A DNA stretch of 64,000 bases from NCBI RefSeq assembly GCF_001908275.1, contig NZ_CP018620.1, positions 2,294,001 through 2,358,000 on the forward strand, given 5' to 3'. Under the pieces are notes generated by a model. That model saw only the letters and a list, made by a program, of their open reading frames with translations, had not been told where the DNA came from and made no database searches. This stretch comes from Paenibacillus xylanexedens (GTDB taxonomy: Bacteria > Bacillota > Bacilli > Paenibacillales > Paenibacillaceae). The position numbers and the translations under genes are program-made. Positions 44,125 through 54,152 of this stretch are shown in pieces; the first letter of the stretch is position 1; the number at the start of each line of letters is the position of its first letter.

Positions 44125-44151
44125 TTAGCACTCCGATCATCAGAGTGCTAA
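44125..44151. promoter_or_regulatory. CIRCE operator (HrcA binding site)
   Basis: TTAGCACTC, a 9-base spacer and GAGTGCTAA match the CIRCE consensus exactly. HrcA bound here would repress transcription until heat shock. The next gene on this strand is htpG, whose start lies 505 bases further on; structured repeats occupy much of the space between. Confidence 0.93.
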
Positions 44152-44247
44152 CAGAAGATGTTTTTACTATAAGCTTACATATGGAATGATTCTGTTTTTG
44201 AAAATAGATATTGAACATGAGTAGGACATGCGAAGCCAAGGTGCGCA

Positions 44248-44283
44248 ACAGAATCTGAAGAAGCGAATTGTTTGCTTAATCAA
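44248..44283 (+). repeat. Fragment of the structured repeat in the htpG leader
   Basis: The stretch GAATCTGAAGAAGCGAA followed by TTGTTTGCTTAATCA resembles the core of the structured repeat, but the hairpin arms are lost. It lies just upstream of the full copy F. Confidence 0.45.
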
Positions 44284-44342
44284 CAGACTCCATTTTAATA
44301 GAAGGCTCTAATCCTCAAACAAGTTCCTCATCAAATGCAAAA

Positions 44343-44476
44343 GTAGTGCAGGGGACGAAATCGATTTGGAGGAAGTGAAGCGTTCGCCTTTATCACCGGA
44401 TTTCTCCCTTTTAAAAAGGGAATCAAAGAAATACGGGGATAACAGCGATCCGAAAAACGATTCGTAACCGGAACGG
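44343..44476 (+). repeat. Structured intergenic repeat, copy F (GTAGTG-end class)
   Basis: Ends GTAGTGCAGGGGACG and CCGGAACGG, with a slightly changed core (GGAGGAAGTGAAGCG). The hairpin has CGGATTT on the left and AAATACGG on the right, plus a distal CCCTTTT/AAAAGGG stem. It lies between the CIRCE operator and htpG, 180 bases before the start codon, and would be in the htpG leader RNA. Confidence 0.88.
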
Positions 44477-44656
44477 CTATATTGCAGAACGTCATGCATT
44501 TTGAAGATTAGCCAATCTATTGGATCTAATGATCAAGCGTTTAAGCTTCGAATGATTTTCTGGCACCCGTAAGTTTTGTGTGAAAGACTCAAGGAGTTAC
44601 TTTCTATTTTCAATCAAATCATTTGATATCCCAATTTGAAAGGAGTCCAACCACTC

Positions 44657-46537
44657 ATGGCTAAAAAAGAATTCCAGGCAGAATCCAAACGTTTGCTGGA
44701 TATGATGATCAACTCCATTTACACCCAAAGAGAAATCTTTTTGAGAGAATTGATCTCCAACTCCAGTGACGCCATTGATAAAATTTATTACAGAGCACTT
44801 ACCGACGATTCGCTCGTTTTCAACAAAGAGGACTACTTCATCAAGCTCACGATTGACAAAGAAAACCGCACGCTCACACTGACAGATACCGGAATTGGGA
44901 TGACGCAGGAAGAGCTGGAGAACAACTTGGGGGTTATCGCGAAGAGTGGTTCCCTGGCGTTCAAGAAAGAAAATGAAGCCAAAGACGGCCACAACATCAT
45001 CGGACAATTCGGGGTTGGTTTCTACTCGGCATTTATGGTGGCGGACAAGCTGACCGTAACGAGTAAAACGCTTGGCAGCGACGAGGCTTGGAAATGGGAG
45101 TCCGAAGGCGCGGATGGTTACACAATCACACCAGCAGAGAAAGATTCCGTAGGTACGGAAATCGTCCTGACGATCAAAGAAAATACCGAAGAAGATTCGT
45201 ATGACGAATTTTTGGAAGAGTATCGCCTGAGATCCATCATCAAGAAATACTCCGACTTCATTCGCTACCCGATCAAGATGGATGTAACGGGTCAACGTCC
45301 GAAAGAGGGCACGGAGAACGAGTTCGAGGAATACCAAGAAGAACAAACCGTGAACAGCATGGTGCCGATCTGGCGTAAAAATAAAAGCGAACTGACCGAA
45401 GAAGACTACAATAACTTCTATATGGAAAAACGCTACGGTTTTGACAAACCGCTCAAACACCTGCACATCAGCGCAGATGGCGCTGTGGTGTACAATGCAA
45501 TCCTGTTTATTCCGGAGAACACACCGTTTGACTACTATACCAAAGAGTATGAAAAAGGCCTCGAGCTTTACTCCAACGGTGTATTGATCATGGATAAATG
45601 CGGGGATCTGTTGCCAGATTACTTTGGATTTGTTAAAGGTATGGTGGATTCGGAAGACCTGTCCCTGAACATCTCTCGTGAGATGTTGCAACATGACCGT
45701 CAGCTTAGCCTGATCGCAAAGAACATTAAGAACAAAATCAAGAGTCAACTGCAAAGCCTGCTGAAGGACGAGCGTGAGAACTACGAGAAGTTCTACCAGG
45801 CGTTTGGACGTCAGTTGAAATATGGCGTATACAGCGATTATGGTGTGAACAAGGATACATTGCAGGATCTGCTGTTGTTCACGTCTTCCAAAGAGAGTAA
45901 ACTCGTGAGCCTGGACGAATACGTCTCCAGAATGCCGGAAGATCAGAAGTACATCTACTATGCATCTGGTGAGTCCATTAGCCGTATTGAGAAGCTGCCA
46001 CAGATCGAGGGTGTTCTTGAGAAAGGGTACGAAGTATTGTACTTTACTGATGACATCGACGAGTTCGCAATCAAGATGATCACGAACTACAAGGAGAAAG
46101 AATTCAAATCCATCTCCAGTGGGGACCTGGGTATCGAAGATAGCGCGGACAAAGAAGAAACGGACGCTCAGGACAACGACAACAAAGAGTTGTTTGAAGC
46201 GATGCAAGCTCAATTAGCGGGTAAAGTCAAAGCCGTTAAAGCTTCCAAACGTCTCAGAAGCCACCCGGTATGTTTGTCCACTGAAGGTGAATTGACGATT
46301 GAAATGGAGAAAATCCTGAAAGCTATGCCGAACAGCGAAAACGTACAAGCCGACAAAGTGCTGGAAATCAACGTGAATCACGATGTCTTCAAATCGTTGA
46401 AAGACGCTTTCGCGCAGGATCAGGAAAAACTGAACCTTTACACAAGCCTGTTGTACCATCAGGCATTGCTGATCGAGGGATTGCCAATTCAAGATCCAGT
46501 AGAGTTCACCAACGATATCTGTAAGGTTATGGTTTAA
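44657..46537 (+). CDS. htpG: Molecular chaperone HtpG (bacterial Hsp90)
   Basis: A 626-residue protein of normal HtpG length. The N-terminal GHL ATPase domain is complete: [18 protein letters not shown] with the catalytic Glu31 and Mg-binding Asn35, [11 protein letters not shown], and [15 protein letters not shown]. The middle domain has the [12 protein letters not shown] block and the C-terminal dimerisation domain ends in [17 protein letters not shown]. The start at 44657 is set by GAAAGGAG; a TTG at 44636 lies within that site. It assists folding of client proteins with ATP. The leader holds a perfect CIRCE site, so it is probably under HrcA control, unlike htpG of Bacillus subtilis, which is HrcA-independent. 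Confidence 0.97.
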   Translation: MAKKEFQAESKRLLDMMINSIYTQREIFLRELISNSSDAIDKIYYRALTDDSLVFNKEDYFIKLTIDKENRTLTLTDTGIGMTQEELENNLGVIAKSGSLAFKKENEAKDGHNIIGQFGVGFYSAFMVADKLTVTSKTLGSDEAWKWESEGADGYTITPAEKDSVGTEIVLTIKENTEEDSYDEFLEEYRLRSIIKKYSDFIRYPIKMDVTGQRPKEGTENEFEEYQEEQTVNSMVPIWRKNKSELTEEDYNNFYMEKRYGFDKPLKHLHISADGAVVYNAILFIPENTPFDYYTKEYEKGLELYSNGVLIMDKCGDLLPDYFGFVKGMVDSEDLSLNISREMLQHDRQLSLIAKNIKNKIKSQLQSLLKDERENYEKFYQAFGRQLKYGVYSDYGVNKDTLQDLLLFTSSKESKLVSLDEYVSRMPEDQKYIYYASGESISRIEKLPQIEGVLEKGYEVLYFTDDIDEFAIKMITNYKEKEFKSISSGDLGIEDSADKEETDAQDNDNKELFEAMQAQLAGKVKAVKASKRLRSHPVCLSTEGELTIEMEKILKAMPNSENVQADKVLEINVNHDVFKSLKDAFAQDQEKLNLYTSLLYHQALLIEGLPIQDPVEFTNDICKVMV

Positions 46538-46676
46538 ACTTTCGCAATATCGCAGTGATATAATAACGGTGCACTGAATCAAAGTGATTGAATGTTCCAT
46601 GCGGTTTCCGGGTGAAAGGCTCAGAGCTTATATAGCCTGGAAACTGCAAGATATCTTTGAATTCACCATCTCCACC

Positions 46677-46708
46677 CCGACAGGGCGTTCCAGTCCTGTC
46701 GGTTTTTT
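46677..46708 (+). terminator. Terminator after htpG
   Basis: CCGACAGG and CCTGTCGG form an eight-pair stem followed by TTTTTT. Confidence 0.9.
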
Positions 46709-46854
46709 CTGTTTTTACCCACAACGGGAGGGCGCGGGGGAGGCAGACTATCATTGAAACAAATGATGATATTTTCTAAATTGAACTTGATCTTCATTCC
46801 GATTTTAGCGAGATAACTGGTGAATACCATTATTGTATTTAAAGGACAGCAAAA

Positions 46855-46987
46855 GTAGTGAAGGGGACGGAATCGATTCTGAAGAAGCGAAGCGCTCGCC
46901 TTTGTCTCCGGGTTTTTCCCTTAATAAAGGAAATTCAGAAAACCTGGAGACAACAGCGATCAGAAGAACGATCCGTAACCGGAACGG
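46855..46987 (+). repeat. Structured intergenic repeat, copy E (GTAGTG-end class)
   Basis: Ends GTAGTGAAGGGGACGG and CCGGAACGG, core GAAGAAGCGAAGCG. The hairpin arm GTCTCCGGGTTTT pairs with AAAACCTGGAGAC over its whole length, with one G-T pair. It lies 253 bases upstream of the dGTPase-like gene in the same orientation. A 63-codon frame over it (46858-47049) is not a gene. Confidence 0.9.
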
Positions 46988-47240
46988 CCACCTGGTGGCA
47001 CAGTAAGTACTTATGGTTGTTCTGCTATGGAGCGAGCATATGTGAATAATGAGTTCAATATGAATCATTGTCATTTAGATGCACGGATGATAGTCTGGCA
47101 GGGTATAATAAGAGAAGATGACTGTTCATTACAAGTTGATGTAAGAAGAGATGACAATCGCAGACAGGTTTTACTTTTCGAAACCACAGATGTTGTGTAT
47201 AATCACTCAAAATAGAGACAGTCGGCTAGGAGTGATCCCC

Positions 47241-48656
47241 ATGCAATGGAACGATCTGAGAGAACATAGACAATATCCTGAATTAACCAAATTGGATGGA
47301 TCTCGTGCAGCGTATGAACGGGACTATTCGAGACTCATTCATTCACCGACCTTCCGTCGGTTACAGGGAAAATCGCAGGTGTTTGGCGCAGGAACGGGTG
47401 ATTATTATCGTACTCGCTTGACCCATTCCCTGGAGGTGGCACAGATTGCACGAGAGGCTGCCCGAAGTTTGATTCGCCGTTTTCCTGAGGTGGACTGGGA
47501 CCGCGCGGACAACCCCGGCCTTATTATTGATTCAGAAGTGGTGGAGTGCGCTGCAATTGCACATGATTTCGGTCACCCGCCGTTTGGACATAAAGGTGAA
47601 GAAGTATTGGATGGTATTCTGGATGACCTCATCAACACCGAGGCTAAGAAAATAATGAAAAAGAGCCGCAGCGCCAAAGTTCCCAAGGTCGAGTCTGAAG
47701 TCCGTGCCGAGTTAAAACGGAAATACGAGCATTTTGAAGGCAATGCGCACAACTTCCGTCTCATTATGCACTTGGAGAAGCGTGAAGATATCGACGGACT
47801 GAATCTGTCTGATGCCGTATTACTAGGGATAAACAAGTATCCATACCCTGGGACAGAGAGCAAAAAAGGCATGTATCATCATGAGTGGCAATATATTCGG
47901 GAGATCCGTGATCGCTGGAACGTACCGGCAGGCAAGAAAACGCTGGAAGCACAGTTGATGGACCTTTGCGACGATATTGCGTACTCCTCACATGATCTGG
48001 AGGATGGCATCAAAGCAGGCAAAATTGAAGTACATGAGCATTTCCTGCAAGATCCGCATGTGAATCGACTGATTGTGGATAAAATTACAACGCTGGAGGA
48101 TCTGTTCTGGAACGGATGGACCCGAGAATCGATTGGGCAAAAGGTAGAAGAGGTACTCGCTTCGTTCCTGCGCATCTGGAATGAAAAGATGCCGTTCTGC
48201 GAACATGATTACTCGCGTACCCGTCGTGAAGTGAAAGCCTATTGGGTGAGCTTTTTTGTAGGCAGCCTGGGTGTTATTGACGACGGTGACTGGAAGAAGG
48301 TAACCTTTGTCCGTGAAGGGGCTGAAGACCTCGACATGCTGCGTACGGTGAGTGTGCTCAAGAGTTTTGCCTGGGTGACCATGATTCGTGACCTGCGTGT
48401 GCAGCGGCTACAGAAGCGAAGTGAGTGGATGATTAAGCGATTATGGGATGCATTCCTCGATCCGGAAACGTCCAAATCCATTATTCCATCCGACTGGCTG
48501 CAGCGGTATGAGAAGGATCAAGCCAAAGCCCAGCCGATCTGGACTTGGGAACACATGGTGATCGATTATATCGCAGGAATGACGGATGCATTTGCCGAGA
48601 AAATATATAATGAACTCTACGGTCTGAAGGTGGGTTCGATCTACGATTTGGATTAA
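47241..48656 (+). CDS. dGTPase-like HD-domain triphosphohydrolase
   Basis: A 471-residue protein. HSPTFRRLQGKSQVF and YYRTRLTHSLEVAQIAREA hold the entry motif and first metal-ligand histidine, and CAAIAHDFGHPPFGHKGEE is the HD motif of the dGTP triphosphohydrolase family. The family splits dNTPs into nucleoside and triphosphate and so limits the dNTP pool; some members act against phage. I start at ATG 47241 behind CTAGGAG; an upstream in-frame stretch is non-conserved in character. Copy E of the structured repeat lies upstream. Confidence 0.9.
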   Translation: MQWNDLREHRQYPELTKLDGSRAAYERDYSRLIHSPTFRRLQGKSQVFGAGTGDYYRTRLTHSLEVAQIAREAARSLIRRFPEVDWDRADNPGLIIDSEVVECAAIAHDFGHPPFGHKGEEVLDGILDDLINTEAKKIMKKSRSAKVPKVESEVRAELKRKYEHFEGNAHNFRLIMHLEKREDIDGLNLSDAVLLGINKYPYPGTESKKGMYHHEWQYIREIRDRWNVPAGKKTLEAQLMDLCDDIAYSSHDLEDGIKAGKIEVHEHFLQDPHVNRLIVDKITTLEDLFWNGWTRESIGQKVEEVLASFLRIWNEKMPFCEHDYSRTRREVKAYWVSFFVGSLGVIDDGDWKKVTFVREGAEDLDMLRTVSVLKSFAWVTMIRDLRVQRLQKRSEWMIKRLWDAFLDPETSKSIIPSDWLQRYEKDQAKAQPIWTWEHMVIDYIAGMTDAFAEKIYNELYGLKVGSIYDLD

Positions 48657-48686
48657 AATTAACCGATATAAAGGGAGATGAGACGC

Positions 48687-49703
48687 GTGGCTAAGCGAAT
48701 GAGTGAGACGTTCAGTCTGGGCGTACTTGACCTTGTGCCAAGGTTAAACGATGCCACAGCGGAACAGGCGCTTCACCAATCGGTGACACTTGCGCAACAT
48801 GCCGAGGCTTGGGGATACGCCCGATACTGGACGTCAGAGCATCATGATATGGCTGAACTGGCATCGGCCTCTCCCGAAGTACTGTTATCGCACATCGGAG
48901 CAAGGACAACAACGATCCAACTTGGCTCTGGTGCGGTCTTGTTGCCACACTATAGCCCACTCAAGGTTGCGGAGTCGTTCCGCCTGCTGGCTGCGCTCTA
49001 TCCGGGGCGCATTGAGCTTGGGCTCGGACGTGCTCCTGGCGGTGGACCTCATGCCACGATGGCACTCAGTGGCAATTACTTGCAGCATGTGTCCAAGCTG
49101 CCTGAATCGCTCGCAGCACTCACAGAACTACTAGAAGACCGCTACCTGTACGAGGATCATCCCGTGACAGCTCGTCCGATTCCCAAGCTTCCGTTATCAC
49201 TCTGGATGTTGGGAACTAACGTGAAGAGTGCAGAGTTTGCGGCACGGTTTGGCATGGGATATGTCTTTGGTCAATTCATGAGTGATGCCGATGGTACAGA
49301 GGCTGTAAGGCGATACCGAGAAGGATTTATTCCTAGTGCAACGATGAAGGAACCTGAGGTTATGGTGGCAGTCAGCGTATTGTGTGCCGAGTCAGAGACG
49401 GATGCTATGGCCTGGAGTCGTGACATGGCGGAGAGGCGCAAGCTGGATGGGAAAGAACATTCAACCGAGTCGAATTCAAGCGGTATCGCGGGCTCTGACA
49501 CGAATGATGAAGCCGTTAGTGATCAAAATGAATCGGTACGGCACTATGCAGGTACACCTGAGCAGGTATGGGCTCGATTGCAACAGGTGAGTCGCAGGCT
49601 GGATACGGAGAGGTTGCTTCTGGTTACGGCAGGACCAGATTATGAACGCAGGTTGGATTCATATCGATTGCTGGCTGAGCATAAGACAGCAATACTGAAC
49701 TAG
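48687..49703 (+). CDS. LLM-class flavin-dependent oxidoreductase (MsnO8 type)
   Basis: A 338-residue bacterial-luciferase-like monooxygenase with LGVLDLVPRL at its start, WTSEHHDMAELASASPEVLL (the ExH segment of the family), and PGRIELGLGRAPGG. I take GTG 48687 because AAGGGAG precedes it at 9 bases; ATG 48678 or 48699 are alternatives. It uses reduced FMN and oxygen on an unknown substrate. The gene follows the dGTPase-like gene by about 30 bases, so they may be co-transcribed. Confidence 0.85.
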   Translation: MAKRMSETFSLGVLDLVPRLNDATAEQALHQSVTLAQHAEAWGYARYWTSEHHDMAELASASPEVLLSHIGARTTTIQLGSGAVLLPHYSPLKVAESFRLLAALYPGRIELGLGRAPGGGPHATMALSGNYLQHVSKLPESLAALTELLEDRYLYEDHPVTARPIPKLPLSLWMLGTNVKSAEFAARFGMGYVFGQFMSDADGTEAVRRYREGFIPSATMKEPEVMVAVSVLCAESETDAMAWSRDMAERRKLDGKEHSTESNSSGIAGSDTNDEAVSDQNESVRHYAGTPEQVWARLQQVSRRLDTERLLLVTAGPDYERRLDSYRLLAEHKTAILN

Positions 49704-49741
49704 GCTGATCGCTTTATGATGTTAGCCGTTGAAATCCGAAC

Positions 49742-49800
49742 AAACCGAAGAGCTGCAGATCGGGACTTTACCGTATGCTGCAGCTCTTCGGTTTGGACTT
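49742..49800 (+). terminator. Terminator with a perfect 17-base stem
   Basis: AAACCGAAGAGCTGCAG at 49742-49758 is perfectly complementary to 49778-49794, with a 19-base loop. The T-run is weak (GGTTTGGACTTT), but position and strength suit a terminator. Confidence 0.75.
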
Positions 49801-49987
49801 TGTCAAGATTCAACAATCTTTTACAAAATCAAGCATCTTAATGACAAAATAATGTTATAATACTTTACGTCTATTTTCCTATCGATATAATATAGAGAAG
49901 TTCTTTTGACAAGAGGTCAAAAGAAGGGAAAACAATGACATAAGCACCTGAATTCGGGATGACCGAAGAGGTCAAGGGGGAAATCAT

Positions 49988-51700
49988 ATGTTCAGCAGAT
50001 TCAAGATCAAGAGTATCGGTCTGCGTATCAGCATCGCGTTCTACTTGTTAATCCTCTGTTTAATTATTTTGAGTGTCACGATTGTCACCCGGATGAATTC
50101 AATTGAAACCAACACTAACGAAATTACGAACAATTGGATGCCATCAATCCAGCAAATTAACCGGTTAAATTATACCACAGAGCATGTCCTGTCACTAAGT
50201 TATCGTCACTTTGACGCGGATGAAACAGACAAGGCATTTTTGTCAGAAGAGCGTACCAAGTATATTCGTGAAACGACGCAGGCGATTAAAATCTATGATC
50301 AGCAGGAGAAGTCTGCGGAAGAGCTCAAACACTGGAATGCGTTCAAGAACAAATGGGAAGCGTATCTCAAGATTAATACGCAATCGATCAAGCTGAGTGA
50401 TGAGGGTCAGACACAGCTGGCGAAGGAAGTAGCTGATAAAGGTGCTGATTCCTTTGACACCATGCAAGTCGATCTTGATTATCTCGTGGAATACAATCAG
50501 GAACAGTCGAATCTTGCGGCGGCCCAAACGATCAGATCGGTACAGGATGGTAGATTAATCATCATTATCGGTGTTCTTGTCATGATTGCCATTACAGCAA
50601 TCAGCATTCCGATTATTCGTTCACAGGTCGTGAAACCACTGCTACGTGTCATTAGTGCGGTGAAACTGATTGCAGAAGGACAATTGAATGTTCAGGACAT
50701 ACATACCAAACATGAGGATGAAGTTGGTGTTCTGGCCAAAGCGGTGAATGACATGAAAGGTAACCTGACTTCCATGGTTCTGAGCGTCAGACGAATTGCG
50801 GAAGCTGTTAATCTACAAAGTGGGGAACTGGCAATATCTTCAGAAGAGGTTAAGATTGGTAGTCGCCAGATTGCTGTGACCATGGAAGAGTCAGCCAAGG
50901 CCGCAGAGAGCCAGGCAGAGACAGCCGTGGAATCAGCCCGTACGGTTGAAGTGTTGAATGATCACATTCAGAATCATACGGAACAAGGCAGCCAGTTGCG
51001 CGTCATGTCGGATCTTGTACTGGAGCAAGGGTTGAATGGTCGCAAGGTGATGGAACAATCCGTGCAGCAGATGCAACAGATTTCCGGTTCGGTCTCTGCT
51101 TCCATGAACAAGATGGAACGATTGAATCGTAAAAATGAAGATATTTCCAAGCTGGTTCAAGTCATTCATGACATTGCACGCCAAACCAATCTGCTGGCAT
51201 TGAATGCCTCCATTGAGGCAGCGCGTGCGGGAGAGAGTGGACGCGGATTCGCCGTAGTGGCATCAGAAGTGCGGAAGTTATCTGAGGCTGTGCAGACTTC
51301 GGTTGAAGAGATCACGGCGATTACCGAGGATATTCAGCAGGAGTCACAAGGGGTGGTTGCGGAATTACGTACGAACGTTCAGGAGACCGAACTGGGTCAG
51401 GAACATGTGCTTACTTCAGGTCAACTCTTCCGTACAATTAACGAATCGGTGGAAGGCATGGTTGGTGTCATCGGCACTATGACAGATGGTCTCGCAGGCA
51501 TGCAGGAAGCAAGCGGACGAATGAATGATTTTAGTCAGCAGATTTCCGCTGTTTCGGAACAATCGGCAGCGAGTGTGGAAGAAGTTTCTGCATCGGCGGA
51601 AGAGCAAGTAAGTTCCATGGAGACGATTAGCGGCAACATTCAAAGTCTGAAAGAATTATCGGAAGATTTGCTTACATCCATTGAAAAATTAAAAATATAA
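49988..51700 (+). CDS. Methyl-accepting chemotaxis protein
   Basis: A 570-residue chemoreceptor. TM1 is about residues 12-32, the extracellular 4-helix-bundle sensor spans 33-188 and TM2 about 190-212; HAMP follows ([17 protein letters not shown]), then a long cytoplasmic coiled coil with the conserved signalling tip [21 protein letters not shown]. Glutamine/glutamate pairs in the flanking helices are probable methylation sites. The ligand cannot be predicted. AAGGGGG lies just upstream of the start. The upstream ATCGATAT sequence may be part of a motility-type promoter, but the partner box is not clear. Confidence 0.93.
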   Translation: MFSRFKIKSIGLRISIAFYLLILCLIILSVTIVTRMNSIETNTNEITNNWMPSIQQINRLNYTTEHVLSLSYRHFDADETDKAFLSEERTKYIRETTQAIKIYDQQEKSAEELKHWNAFKNKWEAYLKINTQSIKLSDEGQTQLAKEVADKGADSFDTMQVDLDYLVEYNQEQSNLAAAQTIRSVQDGRLIIIIGVLVMIAITAISIPIIRSQVVKPLLRVISAVKLIAEGQLNVQDIHTKHEDEVGVLAKAVNDMKGNLTSMVLSVRRIAEAVNLQSGELAISSEEVKIGSRQIAVTMEESAKAAESQAETAVESARTVEVLNDHIQNHTEQGSQLRVMSDLVLEQGLNGRKVMEQSVQQMQQISGSVSASMNKMERLNRKNEDISKLVQVIHDIARQTNLLALNASIEAARAGESGRGFAVVASEVRKLSEAVQTSVEEITAITEDIQQESQGVVAELRTNVQETELGQEHVLTSGQLFRTINESVEGMVGVIGTMTDGLAGMQEASGRMNDFSQQISAVSEQSAASVEEVSASAEEQVSSMETISGNIQSLKELSEDLLTSIEKLKI

Positions 51701-52040
51701 CCTTCTTCTTATAATAGAAGAAGCTGGAATCATGCAGGCGGCTAATGGTGAGAAATCAGTATGATATATGAGCTGTTGGCCTATAACGTTTACTGGCAAG
51801 GACGATTAGATTTCCAATGTTATAATCTCAAAATAAAGTAAGGCGTTCCTCAACAATGGGAACACCTTATTTTTTTCTGTCCAAATAGATACGTGCAAGG
51901 AAATGGGTAGTTGTCTAGCAGTCTAACATTGTATACAATGACTACCTGAAGCAAACGTTTGAGTCGTATTTGATATGTCTTCAATGAGCTTACTATTTAT
52001 ATAGAAGAAACATGATTAATGAAGGAAGGAGAGGGGAATT
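51701..52040. other. Intergenic region with two hairpins
   Basis: A short stem CTTCTTCT/AGAAGAAG comes right after the chemoreceptor stop, and a proper terminator lies at 51840-51877. The rest probably carries the promoter of the methyltransferase gene; no gene is seen. Confidence 0.5.
51840..51877 (+). terminator. Terminator downstream of the chemoreceptor gene
   Basis: AAGGCGTTCC pairs with GGGAACACCTT (one mismatch) ahead of ATTTTTTTC. Confidence 0.8.
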
Positions 52041-53018
52041 TTGCCTGATGAAACACTTGGTATGTACGCTACTTCTGGGAAACACCTCTATACCTTTGCT
52101 TGCCACGAGAACGAGCAAGAATTATGCATGCTGGAGCTGAATACGCTGCTTGAACCGAGTTCGGAGATCCCTATGGATATGGGGTCGTATGTGTGGTCTG
52201 AACGATGTATTCCACCTGGACGCAGTCCTTTTATCCATGGCAGACTGGACGTGATCGGCGAAGGGGAGACTGTGATGGATCTGCTTCCTCTTGCCAAAAA
52301 TATTCACCTGTTGCCAGATGAGACATTCAAGGTAGTTTGTCTAACAGAAGGGGATCAAGCCCCTGATTATGCACAGTCTCGTCAACTGGAAAAAGAAGTT
52401 GGCATGTGCATTAAAGGCAAGGCACAGATGAAACAACCTAAGGTGACTTTCGGCCTAATCCGAACAGGAGAAAAATGGATCTTGGGCCAGTGGACAGAAG
52501 CGGACCGATCATGGCAGATTCATCGGCAGAAGCCGCAAAATTACTCAACTGGATTTGGCATCACGCTTGCGAGAGCGCTGGTTAACATTGCTGTTCCGAG
52601 AGTAGATAATCATCGATTGCTTGATCCATGCTGTGGTATGGGAACGGTTGTGATTGAGGATTTATCCATGGGAATTGATGCAAAAGGTAACGATCTCAAT
52701 CCTCTGGCTGTCCGAGGTGCACGTATCAATCTGCCGCATTATGGATATGATTCAGATCGAATCACACTGGGGGATATGAATGAACTGCAAGATTTGTATG
52801 ATGCGGCAATTCTGGACATGCCCTATAATCTCTGCTCTGTACTTCCGGATGCTGAGCAACGAGCCATGCTGGAGAGTTTGCGCAGATTGGCAAAACGGGC
52901 GGTGATTGTTTCCACAGAGTGGGTAGAAGAGCACTTGTTGGAAGCGGGATGGACTGTAAAAGAGTACCGAACAGTACACAAAGGCACGTTTATACGTCAT
53001 ATTTGGCTGTGTATGTAA
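52041..53018 (+). CDS. TRM11-like class I methyltransferase
   Basis: A 325-residue protein starting with TTG behind AAGGAGAGG. The C-terminal half is a Rossmann methyltransferase with motif I DPCCGMG at residues 195-201 and the catalytic-type motif DMPY at 259-262, which places it with N2-guanine or N6-adenine methylases of the TRM11/RlmL group. The N-terminal half is a probable RNA-binding part. It may modify tRNA or rRNA; DNA methylation cannot be excluded. It is monocistronic, with a strong terminator. Confidence 0.8.
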   Translation: MPDETLGMYATSGKHLYTFACHENEQELCMLELNTLLEPSSEIPMDMGSYVWSERCIPPGRSPFIHGRLDVIGEGETVMDLLPLAKNIHLLPDETFKVVCLTEGDQAPDYAQSRQLEKEVGMCIKGKAQMKQPKVTFGLIRTGEKWILGQWTEADRSWQIHRQKPQNYSTGFGITLARALVNIAVPRVDNHRLLDPCCGMGTVVIEDLSMGIDAKGNDLNPLAVRGARINLPHYGYDSDRITLGDMNELQDLYDAAILDMPYNLCSVLPDAEQRAMLESLRRLAKRAVIVSTEWVEEHLLEAGWTVKEYRTVHKGTFIRHIWLCM

Positions 53019-53031
53019 GCGTGAAAAAACA

Positions 53032-53073
53032 AAAACTCTACCTCTGAGGAAATTTCCAGAGGTAGAGTTTTTT
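53032..53073 (+). terminator. Terminator after the methyltransferase gene
   Basis: AAAACTCTACCTCTG pairs perfectly with CAGAGGTAGAGTTTT around a ten-base loop, followed by T residues. Confidence 0.92.
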
Positions 53074-53088
53074 ACTGTGTACATTTCA

Positions 53089-53130
53089 ATTGAACTAATG
53101 ATTTACACGAGAACGTAGAGGACAGAAATA
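53089..53130 (+). repeat. Left-end fragment of the structured repeat
   Basis: The sequence TTGAACTAATGATTTACACG and the following GAACG-AGAGGACAGAAATA match the left end of copy B with few changes. The hairpin and right end are missing. It lies after a terminator and before the end of a minus-strand gene, unlike the intact copies. Confidence 0.75.
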
Positions 53131-53195
53131 TTCTTTAGTTCCATTGGTATCGTTGATCTGATTTGCACAATATTGCATGGGAACGGGTGTTTGTG

Positions 53196-54152
53196 TTAAT
53201 ATTTATGACTATAATCCACAAGGTTCAACGGCAGGGTATCGCCAGCGACGTAAGCTTCCAGATTTTTGATGAAAATATCGATTGCTCGATCCGCGTATTG
53301 CTCTGTACTTCCTGCGATGTGAGGCGTAATTAACACGTTGTCCATGCCCCATAGCGGGTGGTCTGCCGGAAGAGGTTCTTCTTCGAACACGTCCAGTGCG
53401 GCGAAGGCAACTTGGCCGTTTTGGAGTGCATTCAGCAACGCTTCCGTTTTCACACTGGGGCCACGGCCCACATTGACGAAGCAGGCACCGGATCGGAACT
53501 GCTCAAATGCAGTTTGATCATATATATGTTTGGTTTCATCGGTTAGCGGTAAAATGTTAATTACATAATCGCCCTGGCTCAAGGCTTCATGTAAACCGGT
53601 CATGTCGTACATTTGGTCCACATTGGGGACATCCTTACCTGAGCGGCGAACTCCGATCGTACGCATGCCGAGGGCTTTGAGAATACGGGCTGTTTCCGTG
53701 CCAATCTCACCTACACCAACGATGACCGCTGTTTTGCCATGCAGTTCCGGCAGTGGTTTGGCAGGAGCTTTCCATTCGGCCTGCTGTTGATGCAGCATAG
53801 CTTGTCTCAGCCAGCGACTGTGGGATAACATCATGCCCAGAATAATTTCGGTGATTGGAATCGCGTGAACTCCATTTGCACTGGTGACCTGAACGTTCTT
53901 TTGTTGCAAATCTGCGAAGGGGAGATTGTCCACACCAGCAGACCAGACCTGAACCCACTTCAACAGGCCGTCCTGTTTCAATGCATGTTCTGTGACGAGT
54001 GGGGACCAGCCGAGAATAATCTCAGCTTCTTTCAACTCAGCGGGGTCCAATTCCTTGGCTTTTCCGAATTTCAGGGTGTATCCCGGTGCAGCATTCTGAA
54101 TGCGTTTTTGCTGTTCTTCGGATAGAGATGGAAAACATACAATTTTACCCAT
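53196..54152 (-). CDS. D-isomer-specific 2-hydroxyacid dehydrogenase
   Basis: A 318-residue NAD(P)-dependent dehydrogenase. The nucleotide-binding GVGEIG is at residues 146-151; VNVGRGP holds the catalytic arginine, DVFEEEPLP the glutamate and ITPHIAGS the histidine, so all catalytic residues are present. AGGAGG lies 9 bases before the start. The group includes hydroxypyruvate/glyoxylate and phosphonate-type reductases; the substrate is not clear from the sequence. It is convergent with the methyltransferase gene and divergent from thpR. Confidence 0.9.
   Translation of the reverse strand: MGKIVCFPSLSEEQQKRIQNAAPGYTLKFGKAKELDPAELKEAEIILGWSPLVTEHALKQDGLLKWVQVWSAGVDNLPFADLQQKNVQVTSANGVHAIPITEIILGMMLSHSRWLRQAMLHQQQAEWKAPAKPLPELHGKTAVIVGVGEIGTETARILKALGMRTIGVRRSGKDVPNVDQMYDMTGLHEALSQGDYVINILPLTDETKHIYDQTAFEQFRSGACFVNVGRGPSVKTEALLNALQNGQVAFAALDVFEEEPLPADHPLWGMDNVLITPHIAGSTEQYADRAIDIFIKNLEAYVAGDTLPLNLVDYSHKY

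Noticed and set aside
44597..46213. A 538-codon open frame on the minus strand
   Set aside because: It is the antisense shadow of htpG, has no ribosome site and an implausible composition rich in phenylalanine and valine.
46858..47049. A 63-codon plus-strand frame
   Set aside because: It is another reading through the structured repeat (copy E) without a ribosome site.
49742..49794. The perfect 17-base palindrome as a protein-binding site
   Set aside because: Its place right after a gene, with a wide loop and T residues after it, is more simply explained as a terminator.
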